The notes beneath the pieces are model-generated. The model saw only the letters and a list, made by a program, of their open reading frames with translations. It was not told the DNA's origin and searched no databases. Positions 1-6,120 of a DNA stretch of 9,798 nucleotides are shown one piece after another. Each line of letters opens with the position of its first letter. Positions within the stretch are counted from its first letter, which is position 1. The position numbers were made by a program, and so were the translations under genes. Location: assembly GCA_034659895.1 (NCBI GenBank), contig JAYEIF010000194.1, positions 1 through 9,798 on the forward strand, in the 5' to 3' direction. Origin of the DNA: B120-G9 sp034659895. Its GTDB lineage: Bacteria > Zixibacteria > MSB-5A5 > GN15 > FEB-12.

Positions 1-62
1 TTAATGCTTCAAGCGCTACGCGGGCTTTGAATTCTGCGGAAAAAACTACGTCATTTTCTCAT
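1..62 (-). pseudogene. IS3-family transposase OrfA, N-terminal fragment, apparent frameshift at the start
   Basis: Reading the minus strand, one frame gives FSAEFKARVALEAL, the highly characteristic N-terminus of IS3-family OrfA proteins, the helix-turn-helix subunit that helps bind the element ends. A good ribosome site (GGAGG) precedes an ATG at 62-60, but that ATG reads MRK and then TGA. The OrfA frame is offset by one base and has its own TGA just upstream and no usual start codon. Removing one A from the AAAA run just after the ATG restores MRNDVVFSAEFKARVALEAL. Programmed frameshifting in this family happens between orfA and orfB, not at the start, so decay or a sequencing error in the A run is the likely explanation. 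The rest of the gene is outside the window, so its overall state is unknown. Confidence 0.65.
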
Positions 63-138
63 TTTGGTATCCTCCACAAATATCTTATATCCACCTTAAT
101 CAACTGTCCAAAACCCCGCAACCACCTATCCAAATACA
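1..138 (-). mobile_element. IS3-family insertion sequence, 5' end only (runs off the left edge)
   Basis: The left edge carries the start of an IS3-type element read on the minus strand. Two things support this. The first is an OrfA-like peptide at 1-62. The second is the non-coding stretch ahead of it: on the minus strand it contains TGGACAGTTGATTAAGGTGG, which resembles the subterminal part of IS3-group ends as I recall them (TGGACA, then a few bases, then TAAG and a G-rich stretch). The outer tip cannot be fixed without the other end. TG dinucleotides at 138 and 124 on the minus strand are both plausible, so the boundary is uncertain by about 15 bp. No target-site duplication can be tested because the far end lies outside the window. 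The element sits about 165 bp upstream of nfeD and points away from it. Confidence 0.55.
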
Positions 139-302
139 ATTATTGAGAAACTTGCGTACTTACGTTTAATGTTGACAGATAAGCACATAAGATATTTCTA
201 TATGAGACATATCGATTGTCTTGAATATATTGTGTTTTAGAAATATCTGTAACTAACCACGCATTGGTTGTGTGATAGTTATGAAAGAGTAAGGGTATCA
301 TC
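139..302. other. Leader region upstream of nfeD, no gene
   Basis: I see no credible coding sequence between the insertion-sequence end and nfeD. The stretch is AT-rich. It has a perfect TTGACA (172-177) on the plus strand, but no convincing -10 box sits 16-18 bp downstream, so I do not call a promoter there. It also holds the long inverted repeat listed separately. The nfeD operon promoter is most likely somewhere in this stretch, or in the end of the insertion sequence itself. Confidence 0.5.
190..248. repeat. Long inverted repeat / potential hairpin in the nfeD leader
   Basis: AGATATTTCTA (190-200) is repeated as an exact reverse complement at 238-248, giving 11 bp arms about 37 bp apart. 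Inside them AGACA (205-209) pairs with TGTCT (217-221) around a TATCGAT loop, and TATAT (199-203) can pair with ATATA (225-229). As RNA this would fold into an interrupted hairpin of about 59 nt, starting 13 bp after a TTGACA and ending 54 bp before the nfeD ATG. No U-tract follows, so it is not an ordinary terminator. It could be a regulatory leader, an operator-like site or a relic of a small element. Confidence 0.5.
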
Positions 303-734
303 ATGTCGACTACTTTTTGGGTTTGGATGGCAGTAGCAGTCATTTTCCTGATATTGGAACTGACTAACCTCTCTCTGTATTTCATCTGCTTTGTGGCTGG
401 TAGTGTAGCGGCTGGAATTCTCAGTTATTTCTCACCTGAGTTGTATTACTGGCAGATCGGTGTTTTTCTGATTGTAACTCTCGGACTTTTGCCATTAACG
501 AGAGAGATAGCCAAAAAAATCACAAAAAACCCTCCACGAAAGAGCAATGTTGACGCTTTGGTTGGACAAATTGGTCTTGTTACTAAAGAGATAGACCCCG
601 ATCTCGGCGGCCAGATACTCATCAACAACGAGACTTGGAATGCTACAGCTGACCTACGTATTGAAAAAGGTAAAAAAGTTGAAATTGTATCTATAATAGG
701 TACACGCTTACAGGTAAAGTCAATAGAAAAATAA
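303..734 (+). CDS. nfeD: NfeD-family inner-membrane protein (short form)
   Basis: A 143-residue protein of the short NfeD class, which partners stomatin/SPFH proteins and is thought to help organise or maintain the membrane. The first half is hydrophobic, with membrane segments near residues 6-24, 27-42 and 50-66. After a basic linker (KKITKNPPRK, 71-80) comes a soluble domain of about 60 residues (82-140) that matches the small OB-fold beta barrel of NfeD: VGQIGLVTKEI, then GGQILINNETWNA, then KGKKVEIVSIIGTRLQV. It lacks the ClpP-like serine protease domain of long NfeD proteins. The ATG has AAGGG about 10 bp upstream. The SPFH gene starts 14 bp after its stop, the usual nfeD-stomatin pairing, so the two are almost certainly one operon. 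The family call is firm, but the exact cellular role is not established by sequence. Confidence 0.9.
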   Translation: MSTTFWVWMAVAVIFLILELTNLSLYFICFVAGSVAAGILSYFSPELYYWQIGVFLIVTLGLLPLTREIAKKITKNPPRKSNVDALVGQIGLVTKEIDPDLGGQILINNETWNATADLRIEKGKKVEIVSIIGTRLQVKSIEK

Positions 735-748
735 GAAAGGAAAAAGCT

Positions 749-1720
749 ATGGATACTCCGGTAATACTATTTCTAATTGTGGCAGTGGTGTTCGCATTTG
801 TCATAGTTTCTATGTCAATTCGAATCATCCGTCCATATGAACGTGGTCTTGTTGAAAGACTTGGTAAGTTTCAGCGCATCCTCAAACCAGGTCTTAATAT
901 GATACTACCCTTATTTGATACACTTGAAAAAATCGATATGCGCGAAAAAGTTTTGGACGTCCCCCCTCAGCAAGTGATTACCAGTGATAATGTGAACGTG
1001 GAAGTAGATGCTGTTATCTATGCTCAGGTAACCGATCCTGTTCGTGCCTACTATGAAATATCCAACTTTATTATGGCAGCTACTAAACTGGCACAGACAA
1101 ATCTCAGAAACGTAATCGGAGAGTTGGACCTTGACAGCAGCTTGGGTTCGCGCGACAAAATCAACGGCCAGCTTCGCGATGTTCTTGATCAGGCAACTGA
1201 CAAATGGGGTGTTAAAGTCAACCGAGTTGAACTCCAACGCATTGAACCCCCTGATGACATAACAGCCGCTATGAGCCGCCAAATGAAAGCAGAACGTGAC
1301 AAACGAGCCACTATTCTCGATGCCGAAGCTGTTCGACAAGCAGAAATCACAACAGCTGAAGGCAATCGACAGTCACAGATATTGAAAGCGGAGGGTTTCG
1401 CCCAAGCAGTCAAGACAAAAGCTGATGCTGAAAAATACCGCCAGATAGCTGTTGCCGCCGGTGAAGCTGATGCTATCAAGGCAGTATTTCAGGCTATTCA
1501 TGACGGTCATCCAGATGAAAAATTGATTACATTAAAATACTTGGAAATGCTTCCCAAATTTGCCGAGGGAGAAGCTAACAAAATCTTCCTGCCTTTTGAA
1601 GCCACTGGCATTATGTCTTCACTAGCAGCCATGGTAGAAGCAGTTAATCCAACTGGAGGTGTAACAAAAGACTCAACAAAAAATACTCCGGCCACTGGAG
1701 GAAATAGCAAAGAAGTTTGA
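749..1720 (+). CDS. SPFH/Band 7 (stomatin-like, QmcA-type) membrane protein
   Basis: A 323-residue stomatin/prohibitin-type protein. It has an N-terminal membrane anchor (residues 4-24), then a Band 7 domain: IIRPYERGLVERLGKFQRI (26-44), LKPGLNMILPLFD (45-57) and VPPQQVITSDNVNVEVDAVI (71-90). A long Ala/Glu/Lys-rich helical region follows (about 175-250, with AERDKRATILDAEA and KAEGFAQA repeats) and drives oligomer formation in this family. Residues after about 295 are a Thr/Asn/Gly-rich tail of low complexity. Such proteins form large ring or cage assemblies in the membrane and regulate proteases or membrane microdomains. NfeD is their standard partner, and its gene lies directly upstream. 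The ribosome site is AAAGG within AAGAAAGGAAAAAGCT ahead of the ATG. Length and domain order are normal for the QmcA/stomatin group. The specific function here is inferred only from the family. Confidence 0.93.
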   Translation: MDTPVILFLIVAVVFAFVIVSMSIRIIRPYERGLVERLGKFQRILKPGLNMILPLFDTLEKIDMREKVLDVPPQQVITSDNVNVEVDAVIYAQVTDPVRAYYEISNFIMAATKLAQTNLRNVIGELDLDSSLGSRDKINGQLRDVLDQATDKWGVKVNRVELQRIEPPDDITAAMSRQMKAERDKRATILDAEAVRQAEITTAEGNRQSQILKAEGFAQAVKTKADAEKYRQIAVAAGEADAIKAVFQAIHDGHPDEKLITLKYLEMLPKFAEGEANKIFLPFEATGIMSSLAAMVEAVNPTGGVTKDSTKNTPATGGNSKEV

Positions 1721-1727
1721 ACATGAC

Positions 1728-1787
1728 TTTAGAGAAAAGGAAATGGGATTTTGCAGGACTCTATACAGGCATCCTTCTCTTAAGCTT
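1728..1787. terminator. Possible bidirectional terminator between the SPFH gene and tetR
   Basis: The two genes converge here. A left arm reading TTTAGAGAAAAGGA can pair with TCCTTCTCTTAAG at 1772-1784 if two A residues bulge, with a loop of about 30 nt and a short T-rich flank (CTTTTA) on the plus side. The right arm overlaps the tetR stop codon. The pairing is imperfect and the loop long, so this is a weak call supported mainly by the convergent layout. Confidence 0.3.
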
Positions 1788-2457
1788 TTATACCATCGAA
1801 AAGGAATGACATAAGATATTTCTCAGTTTCACTATTATGTAATATTGTCTCTTGAAAAGTATTTTTAACAAGCGCTCCAATAATCAATGACACAAGATAG
1901 CCAGTTGACTCTACTCCGAAATCACCTCGTATTTCACCGGTTTCTTCACCTCGTCGGATAATCTCCTCAATATAATCTTGTATATGCCTTTCAAGATTAA
2001 TGCCGTGCAAAGTAACTCCCGAATGCTCCAAAGCTTGAGTTATGAAAAAGTAGAAACGTTTCTCCGCAGGATACAAATATGAATTAGCTATTAGCGCTTT
2101 GAACAGATGTGACAGTTTCTGCCTGACTAATGGGCTTGGCTCTGTCCGCTGTATGTTGAAAAATAATCTCTCTATATAATCATCAAATATGAGTATAGCA
2201 AATTCGAGCAGGTGACTCTTTGATGAGAAATACTGAAAGAATGACCCCTTACTGATACTAGCCTCTTTGCAAAAATTGTCTATTGAAAGACCGTCATAAC
2301 CAAACTTACCAAACAAATGTATTGTTGTCTGATAGATGCGTTGTTTCTTATCTGAAGTCAATCGCCTGAATGTGTCAAAAATAACACCTCTCTGTACCAG
2401 AGCTGCTATTGTGTTCTCATTCAAGATACTATTCGAATTCTGTGATTGCAGAGACAC
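1780..2457 (-). CDS. TetR/AcrR-family transcriptional regulator
   Basis: A 225-residue regulator. The DNA-binding domain spans about residues 36-84: KKQRIYQTTIHLFGKFGYDG, then LSIDNFCKEASISKGSFFQYFSSK, which is the TetR helix-turn-helix pattern (GY.G.S...I...A..SKG..F.YF.SK). Residues from about 85 to 225 are the helical ligand-binding and dimerisation part, which is not recognisable as a specific ligand class. The start is GTG at 2457; AGGAGG lies only about 3 bp ahead of it, closer than usual, but no better codon is visible. About 36 residues precede the helix-turn-helix, longer than typical for the family. It is divergent from ino1, and two perfect inverted repeats in the gap are natural operator candidates, so autoregulation and control of ino1 are likely. 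Ligand unknown; an inositol- or lipid-related effector would be a guess. Confidence 0.9.
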   Translation of the reverse strand: MSLQSQNSNSILNENTIAALVQRGVIFDTFRRLTSDKKQRIYQTTIHLFGKFGYDGLSIDNFCKEASISKGSFFQYFSSKSHLLEFAILIFDDYIERLFFNIQRTEPSPLVRQKLSHLFKALIANSYLYPAEKRFYFFITQALEHSGVTLHGINLERHIQDYIEEIIRRGEETGEIRGDFGVESTGYLVSLIIGALVKNTFQETILHNSETEKYLMSFLFDGIKA

Positions 2458-2472
2458 TGCCCTCCTTTATTG

Positions 2473-2486
2473 TGACTATATAGTCA
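2473..2486. promoter_or_regulatory. Palindrome, candidate TetR operator proximal to tetR
   Basis: TGACTATATAGTCA is a perfect 14-bp palindrome lying 16 bp upstream of the tetR start codon, just before its ribosome site. It would lie shortly downstream of the predicted tetR transcription start, a position suited to autorepression. The half-site TGACTA recurs in the second repeat at 2522-2542. TetR-family operators are typically palindromes of about this size. Confidence 0.6.
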
Positions 2487-2499
2487 TATATTATATACT

Positions 2500-2528
2500 A
2501 ATATAATATAATATGAATGTTTAGTCAA
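2500..2528 (-). promoter_or_regulatory. Predicted sigma-70-type promoter for tetR
   Basis: On the minus strand TTGACT (2528-2523) is followed after exactly 17 bp by TATATT (2505-2500), five of six matches to each consensus box. It would start transcription near 2493, about 35 bp ahead of the tetR GTG. Its -35 box is the left arm of the inverted repeat at 2522-2542, so occupancy of that repeat would block it. The surrounding DNA is so AT-rich that chance -10 boxes are common, which limits confidence. Confidence 0.45.
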
Positions 2529-2542
2529 ATTGTATTTGACTA
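2522..2542. promoter_or_regulatory. Inverted repeat, candidate shared operator for tetR and ino1
   Basis: TAGTCAAAT (2522-2530) and ATTTGACTA (2534-2542) are exact reverse complements separated by TGT, giving 9-bp arms in a 21-bp site. It carries the same TAGTCA/TGACTA units as the palindrome at 2473-2486, though arranged inside-out. It covers the -35 box of the predicted tetR promoter and overlaps a weak plus-strand TGTTTA (2518-2523) / TATTAT (2541-2546) pair spaced by 17 bp that could serve ino1. A single bound dimer could therefore affect both directions. Confidence 0.6.
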
Positions 2543-2608
2543 TTATTATCAACTACTCCACATTCAGAATGTTTGAATAAGCATTGTTTAAGGAAAGGAG
2601 AAAAAACA

Positions 2609-3817
2609 ATGGGTAAAATTCGAGTAGCGATTATTGGTGTTGGCAATTGCGCCTCATCATTGGTGCAGGGAGTCGAGTTCTATAAGAAGGCTAAGGAGGA
2701 TGAGCAAGTCCCCGGTCTGATGCATGTCAACCTTGGTGGTTATCACATCCGCGACATTGAGTTCGTGGCAGCAATTGATATCGACAAAAATAAGGTGGGT
2801 AAAGATCTATCAGAGGCTATCTATACCAAACCGAACAACACCTATAAATTTGCCAAGGTGCCAAAAACCGGTGTAACTGTTAAGCGAGGCATGACTCACG
2901 ACGGTCTTGGTCACTACCTGTCTCAAGTGATTGAAAAAGCGCCCGGAGATACAGTTGATATTGTCAAACTGTTGAAAGATACTAAAACTGATGTCGTTAT
3001 TAACTACTTGCCGGTTGGCTCTGAGGAAGCTACAAAGTGGTATGTAGAGCAAATTTTAGATGCTGGCTGTGGTATGGTTAATTGCATCCCTGTGTTTATT
3101 GCACGGGAAAAGTACTGGCAAAAGCGCTTTGAGGAAAGAGGCCTACCGGTTATCGGAGACGATATCAAATCACAGGTTGGCGCCACAATCATGCACAGAG
3201 TGCTCACGCGGTTATTCCTTGATCGGGGTGTCAAACTTGAGAGAACCAGTCAGTTGAATATAGGTGGTAACACAGATTTCCTTAATATGCTTGAACGTTC
3301 GCGTCTGGAGTCGAAGAAAATTTCTAAGACAAGTGCTGTAACAAGCATGCTTGATTACGATATCGGTGATAAAAATATTCACATAGGCCCATCAGATTAT
3401 GTTGAATGGCTGGATGATCGCAAGTGGGCTCACATCCGCATGGAAGGGACAACCTTTGGTAATGTTCCCCTTAATTGCGAGATGAAACTTGAGGTTTGGG
3501 ACAGCCCGAACTCCGCTGGGGTGGTAATTGATTCATTGCGGTGTTGTAAACTAGCGCTGGACAACGGCATTTCGGGAGCGCTTATTGGACCATCGTCATA
3601 CTTTAAGAAATCTCCTCCAGTGCAGTATCCGGATGATCAGGCTCATCGAATGACAGAGGAATTCATTGCCAAGTATGGCTGGAAACAAGACAAACCCAAA
3701 AAGAAACGGAAAACCAAAGTAGCAGCCAAAAAACCAGCCAAGACAAAACCAGCAGTTAAGAAAACTAAAGCTACTGCGAAAGGTTCATCGCGACGCATAG
3801 TGCGAAAGAAAAAATAG
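2609..3817 (+). CDS. ino1: Myo-inositol-1-phosphate synthase with a lysine-rich C-terminal tail
   Basis: Converts glucose-6-phosphate to 1L-myo-inositol-1-phosphate using NAD, the committed step of inositol synthesis. The sequence is of the short prokaryotic (mycobacterial/archaeal) type: NAD-binding loop AIIGVGNCASSLVQGVEFY (7-25), YLPVGSEEATKWY (133-145), GDDIKSQVGATIMHR (183-197), NIGGNTDFLNMLERSRLESK (217-236) and HIGPSDYVEWLDDRKWAH (258-275), then LEVWDSPNSAGVVID (294-308). ATG 2609 is chosen because AGGAAAGGAG lies just upstream. A frame extension back to a TTG at 2573 would add 12 residues with no ribosome site. Catalytic homology ends near residue 358. Residues 359-402 are a tail in which half the residues are Lys or Arg, with AAKKPAKTKPAVKKTKA repeats like histone H1 or HupB tails. 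It is transcribed away from tetR and ends in a strong terminator. Confidence 0.93.
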   Translation: MGKIRVAIIGVGNCASSLVQGVEFYKKAKEDEQVPGLMHVNLGGYHIRDIEFVAAIDIDKNKVGKDLSEAIYTKPNNTYKFAKVPKTGVTVKRGMTHDGLGHYLSQVIEKAPGDTVDIVKLLKDTKTDVVINYLPVGSEEATKWYVEQILDAGCGMVNCIPVFIAREKYWQKRFEERGLPVIGDDIKSQVGATIMHRVLTRLFLDRGVKLERTSQLNIGGNTDFLNMLERSRLESKKISKTSAVTSMLDYDIGDKNIHIGPSDYVEWLDDRKWAHIRMEGTTFGNVPLNCEMKLEVWDSPNSAGVVIDSLRCCKLALDNGISGALIGPSSYFKKSPPVQYPDDQAHRMTEEFIAKYGWKQDKPKKKRKTKVAAKKPAKTKPAVKKTKATAKGSSRRIVRKKK

Positions 3818-3847
3818 TTTCTGCGAATCTTTTATCTGGCTATTATT

Positions 3848-3883
3848 ACCGGCAGTGGACATTTTTTCACTGTCGGTTTTTTC
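3848..3883 (+). terminator. Intrinsic terminator after ino1
   Basis: CCGGCAGTG (3849-3857) pairs with CACTGTCGG (3868-3876) through nine pairs, one of them G-U, plus a flanking A-T pair. The loop is ten bases and a run of six T residues follows at once (3877-3882). It starts 31 bp after the ino1 stop. It ends only 22 bp before the tmk start, which leaves no room for an ordinary promoter between them. Confidence 0.85.
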
Positions 3884-3905
3884 TTTGGTATGACTGGAAG
3901 GAAAT

Positions 3906-4559
3906 ATGCGCAAAAAATCAAATCAGCAAGGCTTGTTCATTACCTTTGAAGGTATTGATGGTTGTGGAAAAACAACTCAGGCTATACTCACGTACCAATA
4001 TCTCTCAGCCCGCGGGCTAAAAATCAATCTGCTGCGAGAACCCGGATCGACAAAAATAGCCGAACATATTCGAAAGATTCTTTTAACTCCCGATCTTAAC
4101 TTTGGAAGTACTTGTGAGTTACTTCTTTACGAGGCCGCACGAGCTGAGCTTGTTCAACGAGAAATTGCGCCGTTGCTTCGACGGGGAGAAGTTGTTCTGT
4201 GCGACCGTTTCTATGACAGCACCACTGCCTACCAGGGTTTCGGTCGCAAACTTGACTTGCGCATGGTCAGGCAGTTGCACCGAGTTGCTGTTGACAGCAT
4301 TGTTCCTGATATAACATTTGTATTTGATTGTGATATCGACACATCTATAGCTCGTCGCAAAGGAAAACCTGATCGTCTCGAATCTCAATCAAGAGCCTTT
4401 TTCAACCGTGTTCGACGTGGGTATCTAGATATTGCGCGCAAAGAACGCCACCGTGTAAAAGTAATAGATGCCTTACAAAATGCAGACGATACTTTTGCCG
4501 AAGTAGTAAAACTTCTCAAGAGAAAACTTAGGTCCTATGAATCCCTCCACACTGGCTAA
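3906..4559 (+). CDS. tmk: Thymidylate kinase (dTMP kinase)
   Basis: Phosphorylates dTMP to dTDP with ATP, an essential step towards dTTP in the cytoplasm. Visible motifs, in order: P-loop FEGIDGCGKTT (14-24), substrate loop LREPGSTKIAE (43-53), CELLLYEAARAELVQREIAP (70-89), the DR(F/Y) motif CDRFYDSTTAYQG (99-111), and the LID region RRKGKPDRLESQSRAFFNRV (150-169), whose arginines fit the E. coli-like enzyme type. Length (217 residues) is normal. The REPGGT motif of most family members reads REPGST here, a small deviation. The ATG has GGAAGGAAAT directly upstream. Its 3' end overlaps ctpA by 23 bp, suggesting translational coupling and one operon. Transcription may depend on read-through of the ino1 terminator or on a promoter inside or upstream of that hairpin. 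Confidence 0.95.
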   Translation: MRKKSNQQGLFITFEGIDGCGKTTQAILTYQYLSARGLKINLLREPGSTKIAEHIRKILLTPDLNFGSTCELLLYEAARAELVQREIAPLLRRGEVVLCDRFYDSTTAYQGFGRKLDLRMVRQLHRVAVDSIVPDITFVFDCDIDTSIARRKGKPDRLESQSRAFFNRVRRGYLDIARKERHRVKVIDALQNADDTFAEVVKLLKRKLRSYESLHTG

Positions 4560-6120
4560 TCGACAGGCAATACTAACATCACTGATTTTGATTATCTGTC
4601 TGATTCTATTGTCAGGGGGGATATTTATTTTCGTCCTGTCTGATCCTGCGCTGGGTCAAGCATACACACTGATAAGAGCTGCTCAACGGATAGATACAGA
4701 ATACTTTGATGAGGTATCAACTGAACAACTGGTTAAAAACGCCCGTCATGGAATGTTTGACATGCTTGACCGTTATTCCAGTTATGTTTCGGCTGACGAG
4801 TTCGACAGAATCAAGGAAGAGTTAACTGGGACCTATGCAGGTATAGGAATCAGTATTATTAAGCATAATTCTGGTCTTATGATTATGTCAGTACGTAAAG
4901 ACGGTCCTTCCCGAAAGGCAGGGCTGGCGGTCGGAGACATTATTATTTCTGCCGACTCGACTGAACTGACTGGGTTAAGCACTTCAGAATCCACTAAACT
5001 ACTGCGAGGAGAAGAAGGCACCAACGTTCTTGTGCGTGTTCTCCAACCCTCAGAAGATACGATTGAGACACTCATCACTCGAAAACGTATGCCTCTTATC
5101 CATGTTCCATACGCTGGCTACACTCAGGACAGCGCTATGTATATTCGTCTTCTGGATTTTGACGCTGGTGCAAGTGAACAGTTACAGGTGGCTTTCGATT
5201 CGCTCTTGAATAAATCTTCAATCCGACCTTGTGGGTTAATCCTCGATTTACGCGGTAATCCAGGTGGTCTATTTCAAGAGGCATATCAAACTGCAAATCT
5301 ATTCCTCAAAGAAGGTGATTTTGTAACTGGCACTGATGCTCGCTCACGATGGAATACTCAGGAACTTTATGCCACCGGATCGGACATTTCCAATGGGCTC
5401 CCAATGGTTGTTATCGTAGATAGTAAATCGGCATCATCGTCAGAAATCCTTGCCGGAGCATTACAACAAGCCGGACGGGCAACACTGGTTGGCGACACCA
5501 CTTATGGCAAGGGCTTAGTGCAGGGATTTATTTCATTTCCTGATGGTAACGGTCTCCGTCTGACTATCTCGCGTTTCTACTTTAATAATGATATTTACAT
5601 TAACGAATTTGATTCTACTCTAAATGATATTGGCCATGGTCTTGTGCCTGACTATTTCTTCGAATTCCCAGACGAAAACGAATTCGTTCGAGCAGTGGAA
5701 AACTCACTTTTGTTACAACAATTTGCTCGTCTTCACCAAAATGAAATCATTTCAAGCTCTGATGATGACCTGATATCTTCAAAATATATTGACAGTCTGG
5801 AGTTATTCCTTATTCGAAAGGGTTTCACATTCACATCTCTTTGCACCGAACAGCTTAAAGGTATGCTTCAGAATACTCGGCCTAACGATTACACAAAAGC
5901 ATCTTACGGAATTATCAGAAGGGCTACCCGAATTTCAGAGAAAGAGGACCGAAAACAATTACACCGTTTTTCAAATTTCCTCACCATGCGTTTACAACAA
6001 ATTGCATACGAACAGAAATTTGGGACATATCGCGCTTACAATGATATCATCGTAAATCAACGACTGGAAATTCAATTTGCATCGCACCTGTTACATGACA
6101 AACGGATTGAGAATAAGTAA
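4537..6120 (+). CDS. ctpA: Membrane-anchored C-terminal processing peptidase (S41 family)
   Basis: A periplasm-facing serine protease that trims or degrades proteins from their C-termini. The 527-residue product has an N-terminal membrane anchor (about 11-35), a helical CTP N-domain (45-90, with MLDRYSSYVSADEF), a PDZ domain (about 95-180, TGTYAGIGISI and GPSRKAGLAVGDIIISADS), then the S41 core. The core includes LILDLRGNPGGL (234-245), the catalytic serine in SASSSEILAGAL (S300) and the general-base lysine in TYGKGLVQG (K325), exactly 25 residues apart as in E. coli Prc. The core ends near residue 380; the last 145 residues are a charged helical region of unassigned role, reminiscent of the long C-termini of Bacteroidetes-type Ctp proteins. 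The ATG lies inside the end of tmk with only a weak ribosome site (TTAGGT), consistent with coupling to tmk translation. Confidence 0.93.
   Translation: MNPSTLANRQAILTSLILIICLILLSGGIFIFVLSDPALGQAYTLIRAAQRIDTEYFDEVSTEQLVKNARHGMFDMLDRYSSYVSADEFDRIKEELTGTYAGIGISIIKHNSGLMIMSVRKDGPSRKAGLAVGDIIISADSTELTGLSTSESTKLLRGEEGTNVLVRVLQPSEDTIETLITRKRMPLIHVPYAGYTQDSAMYIRLLDFDAGASEQLQVAFDSLLNKSSIRPCGLILDLRGNPGGLFQEAYQTANLFLKEGDFVTGTDARSRWNTQELYATGSDISNGLPMVVIVDSKSASSSEILAGALQQAGRATLVGDTTYGKGLVQGFISFPDGNGLRLTISRFYFNNDIYINEFDSTLNDIGHGLVPDYFFEFPDENEFVRAVENSLLLQQFARLHQNEIISSSDDDLISSKYIDSLELFLIRKGFTFTSLCTEQLKGMLQNTRPNDYTKASYGIIRRATRISEKEDRKQLHRFSNFLTMRLQQIAYEQKFGTYRAYNDIIVNQRLEIQFASHLLHDKRIENK

Noticed and set aside
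172..177. Perfect TTGACA as the nfeD promoter -35 box
   Set aside because: The hexamer 17 bp downstream is TTTCTA and neighbouring spacings give nothing better, so a promoter cannot be supported from sequence.
185..199. 15-bp exact repeat ACATAAGATATTTCT, also at 1809-1823
   Set aside because: The second copy lies within the tetR coding sequence and both are AT-rich; most likely coincidence, although the first copy overlaps the leader hairpin.
140..385. Minus-strand 81-residue open frame over the nfeD leader and start
   Set aside because: It overlaps the well-supported nfeD start, has no family resemblance, and its end lies in the hairpin leader; a chance frame.
911..1339. Minus-strand 142-residue frame inside the SPFH gene
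   Set aside because: Antisense shadow of a strongly conserved Band 7 coding sequence; no recognisable motifs.
2573..2608. Upstream TTG start for ino1, adding 12 residues
   Set aside because: The added residues cover the ribosome site of ATG 2609 and are outside the conserved family start.
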